64,000 bases of DNA from JANTGF01 sp033791445 (GCA_033791445.1 JASJGS010000028.1:9325-73324), one strand, 5' to 3'; counted from the stretch's first letter, positions 27,372 through 36,399 are shown. Numbers and translations: made by a program. Notes: generated by a model not told the origin, from the letters alone.

Positions 27372-28823
27372 TTAATTTAATCCATTGGTAGGTTTATTTG
27401 GAATCATAATTGAAAAAGTTGATCCTTTGTTAGGCTGGCTTTTAACAACAATTTTACCTCCACATTTGCTGATCATTTCTTTGCATAAAATCAATCCAAA
27501 TCCACTTCCTGACTCCCCATTTGTTCCTTTTGTCGATTCCACTCCCCCAATCTCAAATAAACTTTCAAGTCTTTCTAATGGAATTCCAATTCCTGAGTCA
27601 CTAATTTTTACCATGGTAGAGTTTTGTCCAGAAATCCCATCGATATCGATATGACCACCTTGTGATGTAAATTTTATGGCATTGCTTAAGATATTACCTA
27701 AGATGCTATTTATCATCCTTCTATCGGCATAAGCCTTCAGGTCATTCCCAGTACTTATTTTTAATTCCAGCTTTTTCTTCAAAAGCATATCGGAATATTT
27801 ATTTTTCTGCTTTGCAATAATTTCGGACAAACTCAACATTTCTTTGTTAACAGGTAATTCCTCATTCTGAGACCTTGCCCAGTGGAGAAGATTTTCAAAT
27901 AGTTGATAATTGTTTTTTGAATGCCTGGAAAGAATTTGCATAGCGGCTTGAATATCTTCAGACTCAAGTTTCTCATAATCATCAGAAAAAGTTTCAATAA
28001 TCGAGGTCATTGTTGAGAAGGAATTTCTCAAATCATGACTAATAAAACTCAACAATTTATCTTTTGTCTGACCCAGCTCATTTAATTGTTTATTCTGGTC
28101 TTTAATCTTCTGATTTCGTAATTTTAACTCAAGGTTCAATTCGTTTAACTCTCCGAGATTTCCTTTCAATATTTCTTTTTCTTTTTTTTCTATTGCAAGA
28201 CTTAATTCAGATTCATTCTTTTTAAGTAAGATCTTCCTTTGGCTACCAATATATCTAGAAACCATATCAGGAACCTGCAAAAAGAAAATCCCCAGGATTA
28301 AAAAATATGCCGACTTATAGGTATGCCCCATAGGATCAGACGAAATTACCTGGGCTATGAGATTGGGGTCAATTGAAGCCAGCCTTAGATAGTAGTTTAG
28401 ATTGAAAACCAATATACTCAGGAAGGTAGCATAAAGAATAAGCTTTTTATCATACCGTAATACAGATAAAAACATAAGTACGGGATATATAAAAATTGAA
28501 GCAGTGGTAGATACCGCGATATCAGAAAAGTATACTGAGTTAATGTAAATATGAACCGATAAGATGACAATATCGATGGTTACCGAAAAATACCTGAGGA
28601 AATAAACATTTTTACCTTTCTTAATCAGGTAACCCAAATACAGATTGTAAATTAAAAAAAATGATGCCGGGATTAGAGAAAGGAAGGCTTCTTTATATAA
28701 ACCTTTCAAAAATGTAACTACTATAAAGGCCAATACAACAATAATTAGTATCCACCTGAATTTCAGCGCAGTCTTCTCTCCTTTTAGGGCTTCTTCTTTA
28801 AATAAAAACCGATCAATATCCAT
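27372..28823 (-). CDS. Membrane sensor histidine kinase (orphan)
   Basis: 483-aa kinase. About six N-terminal transmembrane helices (residues 22-190) form an integral-membrane sensor, then a coiled coil (about 205-255). The HisKA segment is SFISHDLRNSFSTMTSI, with the phosphoacceptor His, and the HATPase domain has GNILSNAIKFT (N box), DSGIGIPLERL (G1) and GESGSGFGLILCKEM (G2). No response regulator gene lies beside it, and the flanking genes are unrelated, so its pathway is unknown. It is convergent with the permease gene. Confidence 0.92.
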   Translation of the reverse strand: MDIDRFLFKEEALKGEKTALKFRWILIIVVLAFIVVTFLKGLYKEAFLSLIPASFFLIYNLYLGYLIKKGKNVYFLRYFSVTIDIVILSVHIYINSVYFSDIAVSTTASIFIYPVLMFLSVLRYDKKLILYATFLSILVFNLNYYLRLASIDPNLIAQVISSDPMGHTYKSAYFLILGIFFLQVPDMVSRYIGSQRKILLKKNESELSLAIEKKEKEILKGNLGELNELNLELKLRNQKIKDQNKQLNELGQTKDKLLSFISHDLRNSFSTMTSIIETFSDDYEKLESEDIQAAMQILSRHSKNNYQLFENLLHWARSQNEELPVNKEMLSLSEIIAKQKNKYSDMLLKKKLELKISTGNDLKAYADRRMINSILGNILSNAIKFTSQGGHIDIDGISGQNSTMVKISDSGIGIPLERLESLFEIGGVESTKGTNGESGSGFGLILCKEMISKCGGKIVVKSQPNKGSTFSIMIPNKPTNGLN

Positions 28824-28904
28824 TGCAGAAAATTAGGGTGTAATATTCCTACACCTAAGAAACGACCAAACGTTCTGGTTAGCACTCTAAAAATGGTAAA
28901 TAAT

Positions 28905-28930
28905 AAAACCTGATTGGATTAATTCAGGTG
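28905..28930 (-). terminator. Weak terminator after prfA
   Basis: ACCTGA (28908-28913) and TCAGGT (28924-28929) pair around a 10-base loop. On the minus strand they are followed by TTTATTATTT. The stem is short, so support is moderate. Confidence 0.4.
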
Positions 28931-29003
28931 TTCTGGGGTGGGCTATACAAATATAGAAATTAATATGATACAGACAGGTATAAGTTTGTTAAAAATGTTT
29001 AAA

Positions 29004-30089
29004 TCAAGATTCGTTCTCCTTGAGTCTTTCAGCATTTTCAGCCATATTAAGCTTATCTATTAACTCCTGAATTTCACCATTAAGTACAGCCTGTAGGTTA
29101 TACATAGTAAGGTTTATACGATGATCTGTTACTCTTCCCTGTGGGTAATTATAGGTCCTAATCTTTGCGGAACGGTCTCCAGTGGATACCATTGTTTTTC
29201 TTTTCGATGAAATTTCGTTAAGATACTTTTGATACTCCAGGTCATACAACCTGGTACGAAGCTCTGCCATGGCCTTATCCAGATTCTTTAATTGAGACTT
29301 TTGGTCCTGACATGTCACAACAATTCCTGATGGGATATGAGTTAAACGGATTGCAGAATATGTTGTATTTACAGATTGCCCGCCCGGTCCGGAGGCACAG
29401 TAGGTATCTTTTCGAATATCATCTGTTTTAATTTCAATATCAAATTCTTCAGCCTCCGGAAGCACAGCAATAGAGGCAGCAGATGTATGTACCCTACCCT
29501 GTGTTTCAGTCTGCGGTACGCGTTGAACCCTGTGAACTCCAGATTCATACTTTAAGACACCGTACACTCCATCTCCACTTATTTTCAGGATAACTTCCTT
29601 ATAACCTCCAACAGTACCTTCTGTAAAATCACTTACTTCAACTTTCCATCCTCTGTATTCGCTATATTTAGTATACAACCTCATTAAGTCACCAGCAAAT
29701 ATACTAGCCTCATCACCGCCAGCACCTGCACGTATTTCCATCAAAGCATTCTTAGAGTCTTCAGGATCTTCCGGTATAAGGAGGAACTGAATTTTCTCTT
29801 CCATGGGAGTCACCTTCTCATAGAGTTCATCCAACTCTTCCTTGGCCATTTCTCTTAACTCAGGATCCTTTTCTTCACCCAGGATATCTTTTGCAGACTG
29901 GATATTACTAATTACATTTTTATAATCAGTATAGGCCTCAATTATAGGTTCAAGGCTCTTATATTCCTTATTCAATCTCACATAACGTTTCATGTCAGAG
30001 ATGATTTCCGGTTCATTAATCAACCTGGAAACCTCCTGAAAACGGTTATATACTCCCTCAAGTTTCTCAAGGATCAAATTCTTGCTCAT
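29004..30089 (-). CDS. prfA: Peptide chain release factor 1
   Basis: Releases peptides at UAA and UAG. The 361-aa product has the GGQ catalytic motif (CASGPGGQSVNTTYSA) and the stop-codon-reading tripeptide region RVPQTETQGRVHTS. The tripeptide is P-Q-T here, where E. coli RF1 has P-A-T. A strong Shine-Dalgarno (AAAGGAGG) precedes the ATG at 30089, and a -7 box TACCTTTG lies 26 bases upstream of it. It stands alone. Confidence 0.96.
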   Translation of the reverse strand: MSKNLILEKLEGVYNRFQEVSRLINEPEIISDMKRYVRLNKEYKSLEPIIEAYTDYKNVISNIQSAKDILGEEKDPELREMAKEELDELYEKVTPMEEKIQFLLIPEDPEDSKNALMEIRAGAGGDEASIFAGDLMRLYTKYSEYRGWKVEVSDFTEGTVGGYKEVILKISGDGVYGVLKYESGVHRVQRVPQTETQGRVHTSAASIAVLPEAEEFDIEIKTDDIRKDTYCASGPGGQSVNTTYSAIRLTHIPSGIVVTCQDQKSQLKNLDKAMAELRTRLYDLEYQKYLNEISSKRKTMVSTGDRSAKIRTYNYPQGRVTDHRINLTMYNLQAVLNGEIQELIDKLNMAENAERLKENES

Positions 30090-30114
30090 TTCAACGCCTC
30101 CTTTTATCAGGCTG

Positions 30115-30122
30115 CAAAGGTA
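30115..30122 (-). promoter_or_regulatory. Candidate -7 box of prfA
   Basis: The minus strand reads TACCTTTG (TAnnTTTG), 26 bases before the start codon; no clear -33 TTG. Confidence 0.35.
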
Positions 30123-30264
30123 ATAATATCTATTGAAAGTGATTTTAATCGTAAAAACAGAGAATAGATTTCACCTGCCTTTTGACAATATGGGTAATAA
30201 TAAAATAGGACGGATGATTCACTGGAAAGATATATTTAGCACATTCCATTCCTACAGCGGACAG

Positions 30265-31050
30265 CTATTTCGGTTCCTGATATGCTACCAGGTCACTTTT
30301 CAGTGAACCCAATATCATATTTAGCTGGATTCGAACCGGTATATGATCTGCATCATCAGTAAACCATACAATCATATCATCTTCATTTTTAAAGAAATTC
30401 CCGGCTACAGTTGAGGGATTGTACTTTAAACACTCAATCTTTCCATATTTTGTTTTAATCGTTTCCTTTCCAACATATTTTATCTTAAGATCCCACAATA
30501 TGTCAGCTATAAAGATTTTAATTACAATATCCTGACCGGTATTGACACTTTCTGAGATATGGTTTTCTCGAAAACAATAATAGGCTGTAAGAAGGTCGTG
30601 AATATTCTTTGGTACAACGTGCATACCAGATATCTCACTGTGGACTATAGAGGAGTCCTGCCTGGAATCCTGATCAAAAACAAGCTCGTTCTGCACCTTG
30701 CACCGTTTATCTATCAAGCTCATGCTTGAGTAATTTGGAAGCCCGGTAACCGTATCCATACATGACTCAAAACAATAGTTAACACTTTTAAAGAACCGGG
30801 CAATACCTGTACTTCTGGCTTCAGCTTTAATATAGCTCCCACAGCTAGTTGAATCACTGCCAAATGAAATTATTGCTTCCCCAACATTTATTATACCATA
30901 TCGAATAGTATATTGCATTATTTCACCGTCATAATCAGGTACCTTCTCGCTTCCACCTGGGGAAATGCCAGAAAGCAAGATCATTGATAGAAAAATCATG
31001 GATGCTTTAAGATTCATCCTGTTTTTATATTTAAAGAACCTGTTAACCAT
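30265..31050 (-). CDS. DUF3108 domain protein, exported
   Basis: Envelope protein of unknown function in the DUF3108 family, recognised from the layout GEIMQYTIRYGIINVGEAII near the mature N terminus and KTKYGKIECLKYNPST, VWFTDDADHIPVRIQLNMI at the end. A signal-like hydrophobic stretch runs about residues 14-30; an alternative start at the internal MNLKAS (31017) would give a more normal signal peptide. Five Cys in the middle (SCGSYIK, YCFESCMDT, RCKVQN) may form disulfides. It is isolated between prfA and a membrane-protein gene. Confidence 0.82.
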   Translation of the reverse strand: MVNRFFKYKNRMNLKASMIFLSMILLSGISPGGSEKVPDYDGEIMQYTIRYGIINVGEAIISFGSDSTSCGSYIKAEARSTGIARFFKSVNYCFESCMDTVTGLPNYSSMSLIDKRCKVQNELVFDQDSRQDSSIVHSEISGMHVVPKNIHDLLTAYYCFRENHISESVNTGQDIVIKIFIADILWDLKIKYVGKETIKTKYGKIECLKYNPSTVAGNFFKNEDDMIVWFTDDADHIPVRIQLNMILGSLKSDLVAYQEPK

Positions 31051-31103
31051 CTCAAATATACGGAAATCATTATAACTATTATTTTGGAAAAAAGGTTTTT
31101 ATT

Positions 31104-31466
31104 TCATTCCTTTTTTTGAATTGTATTATTGCTAATTGCCCAAAGCACAATAAATAATACTGCTGTGGCAGGATAAATAAGAAGCAAGGGGAATTCCCTT
31201 GTATCTGGGAATATTACGGCTAATCCGATATAAGCAGCCAAAGCAATAATGCCCCCTGCAAATTCCCATTTCCATGCGAGGCCAAGTCCTATAAAACCTA
31301 TTCCCATTAGCGATAATTGAATAATGCTGTCTGTACTCATGGGTTCTCTATTCGATGATTCAGGTTGGAAGAAAGTATCGCCGATAAACATTAACAAGAA
31401 AAATACAACGAATAGAATACTTAACACCCTAAGTGTCCATCGGAAGATTTCGATAAATTTTTTCAT
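31104..31466 (-). CDS. Four-helix membrane protein, paralogue A
   Basis: Not recognised. The 120-aa product has four predicted membrane helices (about residues 10-28, 48-65, 70-88, 92-112) and the motif GLAWKWEFAGGIIAL between helices 2 and 3. The gene at 31660 encodes a similar protein with AWKWELPGGILI at the same place, so the two are probably paralogues from a tandem duplication. The gap between them is 193 bases without features. Confidence 0.72.
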   Translation of the reverse strand: MKKFIEIFRWTLRVLSILFVVFFLLMFIGDTFFQPESSNREPMSTDSIIQLSLMGIGFIGLGLAWKWEFAGGIIALAAYIGLAVIFPDTREFPLLLIYPATAVLFIVLWAISNNTIQKKE

Positions 31467-31659
31467 ATTATTTCTCTCCTAAATTTTGTTTTACTCGATT
31501 AACTTTTTGGTTTTACACCGTTTACATATTGGTTTCTGGTATCCACATTACCTTCTTTTCTGTCACACATGGTGGTCCGTCCTTTGATATAATCATCACA
31601 GCTTTCTATTTTTTTAACATACTATAAGTCCTTAACTCAGAAAGTGGTAAAGCTGAACC

Positions 31660-32040
31660 CTATAATTCAATATTTTTCCTCAAATACCAGCTTACTAAAA
31701 AGAATACACCCATAGTGATTATGAGTAAAAAAAAGATGAAGGGAATTATATAAAAGTTATTCCCTCGAATGGACATAAACCAGGTTACAAATAAACCCAG
31801 AGATACAATCAGGATTCCACCGGGCAACTCCCATTTCCAGGCAATAAAAACAAATACAAGAAGTCCCAGCCAGGGAGCTGCATTCGGACTATTCTTTATA
31901 ATGCCCATTAGGCCACCACCGTATTCTTCAGAACCCGACAGCAATGCAAAAACAAATAAAAGGATCCCAATAGTTAACATGGTATACCTGGCAATATTTC
32001 GAAGGATATTTGCTGTTTTTACCTGATTTATCTGATTCAT
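31660..32040 (-). CDS. Four-helix membrane protein, paralogue B
   Basis: Not recognised. The 126-aa product has four predicted membrane helices and the motif FIAWKWELPGGILIV, shared with the neighbouring gene at 31104. The N terminus (MNQINQVKTANILRNIARYT) is polar with a positive stretch before helix 1, suggesting a cytoplasmic N terminus. The frameshifted gene upstream ends 46 bases before this start when its displaced tail is included. Confidence 0.72.
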   Translation of the reverse strand: MNQINQVKTANILRNIARYTMLTIGILLFVFALLSGSEEYGGGLMGIIKNSPNAAPWLGLLVFVFIAWKWELPGGILIVSLGLFVTWFMSIRGNNFYIIPFIFFLLIITMGVFFLVSWYLRKNIEL

Positions 32041-32085
32041 GACTTTATGATCTTGCTTTTATAATCAGTTTATATCTTAATAATA

Positions 32086-32229
32086 TCACTGGGAATTATA
32101 CTTGAGCGAGTACTTTCGAATTTTATTTCTCTGACGCTCATAGTTCTGGAGATTTCCCTTTATTTCAAATTTAACTTTTATGCTTCCCAGTAGCCATCCG
32201 GTAAGAGCACCTACTCCACCCAAAAAAAA
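32086..32229 (-). pseudogene. Displaced C-terminal coding segment of the frameshifted gene
   Basis: Deleting one T in the T8 run makes this stretch continuous with the 32171-32635 gene. It encodes a helix GGVGALTGWLLGSIKVKF followed by a basic tail ending RKYSLKYNSQ and TGA at 32086-32088. Either a single-base indel error or a real (possibly slippage-corrected) frameshift. Confidence 0.6.
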
Positions 32230-32635
32230 TACCGGAGACTAAGGCTTTCTCGCCTGCAGTCCATGCCAACAAGGCATCCTCTGCATCATCACCACCCACC
32301 AGGCCAATAACACCTCCAATAGCAAATCCCGTAACTGTACCAATCACAATACCTCTTCCAACACTTTTCGTTCTACGGGTTTTTACTGTATAAATTTCCG
32401 GTACATAAATTTTGGTTAAACCATATTTACCATCAGGGTAATTTTTTACTACAAGTGAATTCGCAACTAAAATTGAAGAATCCTGAAGCTCATATAATAT
32501 ACCTTCGAACTTAGAGGAATCGTTCTGAAACTTTATCCACGTATAGTAATATTTGGGGGCCTGGGTAGTATTTTGGGCAAAGCAAAATTGCATACTGCAA
32601 AATACACCAAGGATAATTAAGGCAAAATATCTCAT
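32171..32635 (-). CDS. Envelope protein of unknown function, frameshifted near its C terminus
   Basis: Not recognised by name. The signal peptide MRYFALIILGVFCSMQFCFA is followed by a beta-rich domain (YYYTWIKFQNDSSKFEGILY, VPEIYTVKTRRTKS) and a Gly-rich membrane helix (GIVIGTVTGFAIGGVIGLVGG). After the run of eight T (positions 32229-32222, minus strand) the reading becomes FFGWSRCSYRMATGKHKS and stops. Shifting by one base restores a natural continuation with a second Gly-rich helix (GGVGALTGWLLGSIKVKF) down to a stop at 32086. So the 154-aa frame is a truncated version of an expected protein of about 182 aa. Confidence 0.6.
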   Translation of the reverse strand: MRYFALIILGVFCSMQFCFAQNTTQAPKYYYTWIKFQNDSSKFEGILYELQDSSILVANSLVVKNYPDGKYGLTKIYVPEIYTVKTRRTKSVGRGIVIGTVTGFAIGGVIGLVGGDDAEDALLAWTAGEKALVSGIFFGWSRCSYRMATGKHKS

Positions 32636-32680
32636 GAAAACTATTTTATTAGAAAAAATACAAAAATCATTGCATTCAGA

Positions 32681-33769
32681 TTAAAAAGGACTAAAATATG
32701 AGCTATAAGAATCTGATAAGTCAACTGGGGAGCTATATAAATACCCAGGAGGAATTCCAAATGCCCTTGAAAAATAGGGATCAAGAGATTTTGCCTCAGC
32801 ACTAAGCTTTTTTGCCTCTTCTGAATTGCCTTCAAATCCATTAATTTTAGCTATCCAGCCAAGCGAATATGCTTTTAATGGATTAATTTCATCTGGATTT
32901 TCCTCTAGATACTGCTTAAATGCATTCTGCGCCAATTCCAGGTTCTTCTCCTTGTCACCCTTATTTTGCATTAGCATCATAACATATACCCTGGCCATAT
33001 TTATTTGCGGGATATAATTCTCTGGATTTAACTGAGCTGCTTTTTCCATATACATCATTCCATTCTCTATATCATCATTGAAAATGTAAGCCTTACCAAG
33101 CTCCTCCATTACTCTTGCATTTCCTGGGTTTGCTTTTAAAATCTTTTCCCAATAGGATATTTTATCCGCATCTTCTGCCATCAAAATTGCATTTGCCTTT
33201 TCATAATAAAATTTATCTAATCCATCCAGGCTGCTAGCATAGCTTTCAGCTTCAGACTTGTCTCCACCCATTTCAACCGGTAATAGGCCATATATCTCAA
33301 CCAGGATTAAAATGGCCTCCTTATAATCAGGCTTTAACTTTAAAACATTTTCAAATGCTTCACATGACTTTGAAACATAATCGGATGTATTCTCTTTTGA
33401 AGAATAGGCATTCAGGAAACAAATGTTCGCCTGGTAATAGGCATATATCACATTATCCATATCATAATGAACAGCTTTGTTAACTGAAGTTAAGATATTT
33501 TCAGGACTATAACCGGCCCCACCCAGCATCATATGGTGTTGCGTTCTGGCAAGTTCAAACCAGGCCATTGCATTGGTTGAATCTTTATCAATAATCTGAT
33601 CAAGTAAAGTCTTGGCTTCATCAACCTCCCCCCCTATTCTTAGATTGTAAGCTGTCTTAACTTTTTCATCCAAATCATTTACCAGGAATCCTGAACAAAA
33701 AATTCCCAGTACCAAGACACCTGTAAAAATCATGATCTTAGTTTTGAAGTTTCCAATTTGTTTTTTCAT
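32681..33769 (-). CDS. TPR-repeat protein, exported
   Basis: Function unknown. The 362-aa product has a signal anchor or signal peptide (KIMIFTGVLVLGIFCSGF, about residues 11-28). About eight TPR-like helix pairs follow (for example DSTNAMAWFELARTQHHM, NPGNARVMEELGKAYIFN, NPENYIPQINMARVYVM). The C terminus is Ser/Tyr-rich (YLYSSPVDLSDSYSSY). It is probably periplasmic and a scaffold for protein contacts. It is divergent from the 34034 gene across about 265 bases that contain that gene's promoter. Confidence 0.82.
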   Translation of the reverse strand: MKKQIGNFKTKIMIFTGVLVLGIFCSGFLVNDLDEKVKTAYNLRIGGEVDEAKTLLDQIIDKDSTNAMAWFELARTQHHMMLGGAGYSPENILTSVNKAVHYDMDNVIYAYYQANICFLNAYSSKENTSDYVSKSCEAFENVLKLKPDYKEAILILVEIYGLLPVEMGGDKSEAESYASSLDGLDKFYYEKANAILMAEDADKISYWEKILKANPGNARVMEELGKAYIFNDDIENGMMYMEKAAQLNPENYIPQINMARVYVMMLMQNKGDKEKNLELAQNAFKQYLEENPDEINPLKAYSLGWIAKINGFEGNSEEAKKLSAEAKSLDPYFSRAFGIPPGYLYSSPVDLSDSYSSYFSPF

Positions 33770-33969
33770 AGCTTATTATTTTGGTTAAAGAAAAATTAGT
33801 TTCTCATCTTGAATTAAAAATTCATTTCCTTTTTATATATTTGATTTGACTCAATTTACAATTCGAAGTAAACATATTACTGATTGGCAGAAATGCTTTG
33901 AAAAGCACTTGTATAAAAACTGTAAAGTGTTTTACAATTGTTTTGCCATCAAGCAGACCGGCAAACACA

Positions 33970-33977
33970 TATATTTG
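33970..33977 (+). promoter_or_regulatory. Candidate -7 box of the 34034 gene
   Basis: TATATTTG matches TAnnTTTG; a TTTTG at 33941-33945 is 24 bases upstream, slightly long for a -33 element. The position supports translation from the ATG at 34034 rather than the TTG at 33938. A TGTAAA/TTTACA inverted repeat (33921-33936) lies just upstream. Confidence 0.4.
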
Positions 33978-34033
33978 TGGAAAAAGCTGAAACCCAATAT
34001 CTGATTCTACTAAAATCTAAGGTCGTAGATACG

Positions 34034-34909
34034 ATGAAACAATCTTATCCGGGTATTGGAAATAATATTGCGGATTGGAAAGGGCAGGATATAATAAACT
34101 TCCAGGAGGACCTGCTGGAAAGAGTAAATGAACATATCAGTGAAAAGTGGTTTTATACCCATATGAAGGGAGAGAATAAAAAGCTTCCTCGGATTGACAT
34201 GTTGAACTTACTTTGTCGATATGTGGGTTATATCGACTGGAATGACTTTAAATATAATAATCAGGGGGAAATTGACGAATCAGGGTTTAACAAAAAACAG
34301 AGTAGTTCACGATCATATATAATAATTATTGGTCTATTATTTTTATTGGCCTTACTGGTTGTTCTGGTAAAATATTCAGGAAATAAATATTATCATTTCA
34401 CTTTTAAGGATGCATACACAAAAGCTAGAATACGGGATACCCTTACGGAGATCATTGTATTGAACGAAAATGAATCACCTGTACAAGAAAGATTAGATAT
34501 GGATGGAATTTTCACTCATAAAAGCAGGAAGGAGAAGGTTAAATTCATTGTTAAAGCACCTTATTATTACCCGGATACGATAACACGAAAACTAGATAAA
34601 TTTGAAGGTTCTGAAAATTTCTTCTTGTATCCTAATGACTTTGCAATGATGATCCATTATTTTTCGGTAACCAAAATAGATTCGTGGGAACAGAGGAGGA
34701 CTCAATTAGACCGAATGATTGCCGACAGCGCCTATATTTGCCAGGTATTTAATGAGGGTTTTGTTGGTGTAGAACTTTACAATAAAGAAGAATTTATCGA
34801 CAAGCTTACCATGCCAGTAAACAGTTTGAAGAATATTGAAATTATGGAAACTATATATACCGGTAAGAAGATTTCACTTCTTCGGTTTAGACAGATGTTA
34901 GATGAATAA
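34034..34909 (+). CDS. Single-pass membrane protein with cytoplasmic helical domain
   Basis: Not recognised. From the ATG at 34034 the product is 291 aa. It has a helical N-terminal domain (about 1-90, with ISEKWFYTHMKGENKKLPRI and LLCRYVGYIDWNDFK), one transmembrane helix (about 95-115, IIIIGLLFLLALLVVLVKY) and an extracytoplasmic C-terminal domain of about 170 aa that looks strand-rich, then helical (DSWEQRRTQLDRMIADSAYI). The layout (cytoplasmic domain, one helix, periplasmic domain) suggests signal transduction. The frame is open upstream to a TTG at 33938, but this overlaps the promoter. Its stop abuts the start of the next gene. Confidence 0.7.
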   Translation: MKQSYPGIGNNIADWKGQDIINFQEDLLERVNEHISEKWFYTHMKGENKKLPRIDMLNLLCRYVGYIDWNDFKYNNQGEIDESGFNKKQSSSRSYIIIIGLLFLLALLVVLVKYSGNKYYHFTFKDAYTKARIRDTLTEIIVLNENESPVQERLDMDGIFTHKSRKEKVKFIVKAPYYYPDTITRKLDKFEGSENFFLYPNDFAMMIHYFSVTKIDSWEQRRTQLDRMIADSAYICQVFNEGFVGVELYNKEEFIDKLTMPVNSLKNIEIMETIYTGKKISLLRFRQMLDE

Positions 34910-35590
34910 ATGAAATACAGAAGGATTCATATTGCACTAATTGTATTGGGATTTACCCTTTGGGGCGCTCCTACTTGCCAGGAACCGGATCCCTGGGAAT
35001 ACGCACAGGTGCAACAAAATGAGGAAATCATTCTTGATGAGGAGACCGTAGTCAATGCCAGAAAAGATATAATTGAAGAAATTGAAAAAGAATTTGAGGC
35101 TTCAGCACTTCAGGAAGATCAATTATTAGCATTTGAGGAAAGGGGAAAAGATAAGCTCCAGGACCTGGCCGACTACCTAAATATTCTCTCGAACAAAGAC
35201 TTTGATGTATCCTTTAGGAATCAGGCCAGAAAAATGATAATGGTACAGTTTATTGAGGAATCACAGGTTGATTCAGAGCTCCTGGGCTTGCCAGATGATC
35301 CTGATTACAATCTATTTGACTTCCTTGATGAAATAAACACTATGGAATACGGAGAAACCCGTTTTGTAGTCAATGAAATTAGGATCACAGATTCTCTAGA
35401 AATCTCTGAGAGTGGTGTCTACTCAGGAAGTATCTCATTTTCAAGAAAAGTATTTGGAAAAACAGGACAGGATTCTCTTCTGATTAGCTCAGGAGACGAT
35501 AAGATTGATATTATTTTACAACGTGCACAAAAAGTTTTTGGAAATGACACTCTAAATGTATGGGGTGTGAAATTTGGGGATATTCAGTAA
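34910..35590 (+). CDS. Exported protein partnered with the single-pass membrane protein
   Basis: Not recognised. The 226-aa product has a signal peptide (MKYRRIHIALIVLGFTLWGA, cleavage before PTCQEPDP; the Cys at 24 lacks a strict lipobox). The N-terminal half is acidic and helical (DIIEEIEKEFEASALQEDQL), the C-terminal half mixed, including FVVNEIRITDSLEISESGVY. Its ATG follows the stop of the preceding gene with no gap, so the two are translationally coupled and probably interact across the inner membrane. Confidence 0.72.
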   Translation: MKYRRIHIALIVLGFTLWGAPTCQEPDPWEYAQVQQNEEIILDEETVVNARKDIIEEIEKEFEASALQEDQLLAFEERGKDKLQDLADYLNILSNKDFDVSFRNQARKMIMVQFIEESQVDSELLGLPDDPDYNLFDFLDEINTMEYGETRFVVNEIRITDSLEISESGVYSGSISFSRKVFGKTGQDSLLISSGDDKIDIILQRAQKVFGNDTLNVWGVKFGDIQ

Positions 35591-35595
35591 ATTGT

Positions 35596-36261
35596 TCAAT
35601 CAGTTTCGGATAATTCCACATTATTTTTCTTAGGAAGTACCAGGCTATTCATGTCAATAATTTTTACTAAAAATAAACCTGTTATTAGCCCTAATGCTAA
35701 GAGACCAAAAAGAAAGGTGGTAATGACAGGCAATGGCTTGTCCGTTCCAAACCCGATTTGAATAATCATGATTGAAATTCCCCAACCAAGCGCACAGGCA
35801 TATATCCACAAGTTTGATTTTGAGCTAACACCATCAAAGGATGAACGTTGAAATATGCCAACAATTGCACCTCCAATTGCATAAATCAAAGTATATATCA
35901 GTATACTCTGACTTTCCTGTACCAAATCTCTATCTGACCCTATGAGCCATAAAGCAAGGCCAACTACTATTTCGCTTATCATCAAGCCTACTGCACTAGC
36001 TAAAATCCAACTAGCTGAAATGGGTACTCTCTTTCGAAGCATCTTCCATTGAAAAAAGCCGACAAAAGCACCTGCCCCAGCACCCAAAAAGCTATACCCA
36101 ATTGCATGAGCCAGGGCATTATTCATAGAACTTTCAAGAGTAGTGCTAATATAAAGCGCGAAAGTGAAACTAAATATAAGGCCAAAGAGTAAGGCAAGGG
36201 TATTTAAGATCACCCATTTGATCAGGAATTTAGATTTACCAGGAGTTCTTTGAGCTCTCAT
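35596..36261 (-). CDS. Polytopic membrane protein of unknown function
   Basis: Not recognised. The 221-aa product has about six transmembrane helices, arranged as two similar triplets. GFFQWKMLRKRVPISASWIL near residue 68 and GAIVGIFQRSSF near residue 140 occupy equivalent places, which suggests an internal duplication. The Q-W-x-x-L-R-x-R motif is seen in other small bacterial membrane proteins without assigned function. It is convergent with the preceding exported-protein gene, with five bases between stop codons. Confidence 0.72.
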   Translation of the reverse strand: MRAQRTPGKSKFLIKWVILNTLALLFGLIFSFTFALYISTTLESSMNNALAHAIGYSFLGAGAGAFVGFFQWKMLRKRVPISASWILASAVGLMISEIVVGLALWLIGSDRDLVQESQSILIYTLIYAIGGAIVGIFQRSSFDGVSSKSNLWIYACALGWGISIMIIQIGFGTDKPLPVITTFLFGLLALGLITGLFLVKIIDMNSLVLPKKNNVELSETD

Positions 36262-36399
36262 GACAATTTTAAAGTTATGAAATAATCCGAAAACTCAAAA
36301 CAAAAAAATTGGCATGAGGGTAATATGGGGAAAACTGTTAAAACAGGAATGAGAGAGTTTCTTTACATCGTTCCCTGTGTATTATAAGCCGCAGATAAA

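Noticed and set aside
28833..28858. Imperfect inverted repeat TTAGGGTGTA/TACACCTAA upstream of the histidine kinase
   Set aside because: Needs a bulge to pair; may be regulatory but support is too thin for a feature.
32981..33017. Repeated TPR segments considered as DNA repeats
   Set aside because: Similarity is at protein level only; no DNA-level tandem repeat is visible.
33938..34033. N-terminal extension of the single-pass membrane protein from a TTG
   Set aside because: Contains the TATATTTG promoter box; the ATG at 34034 is a better start.
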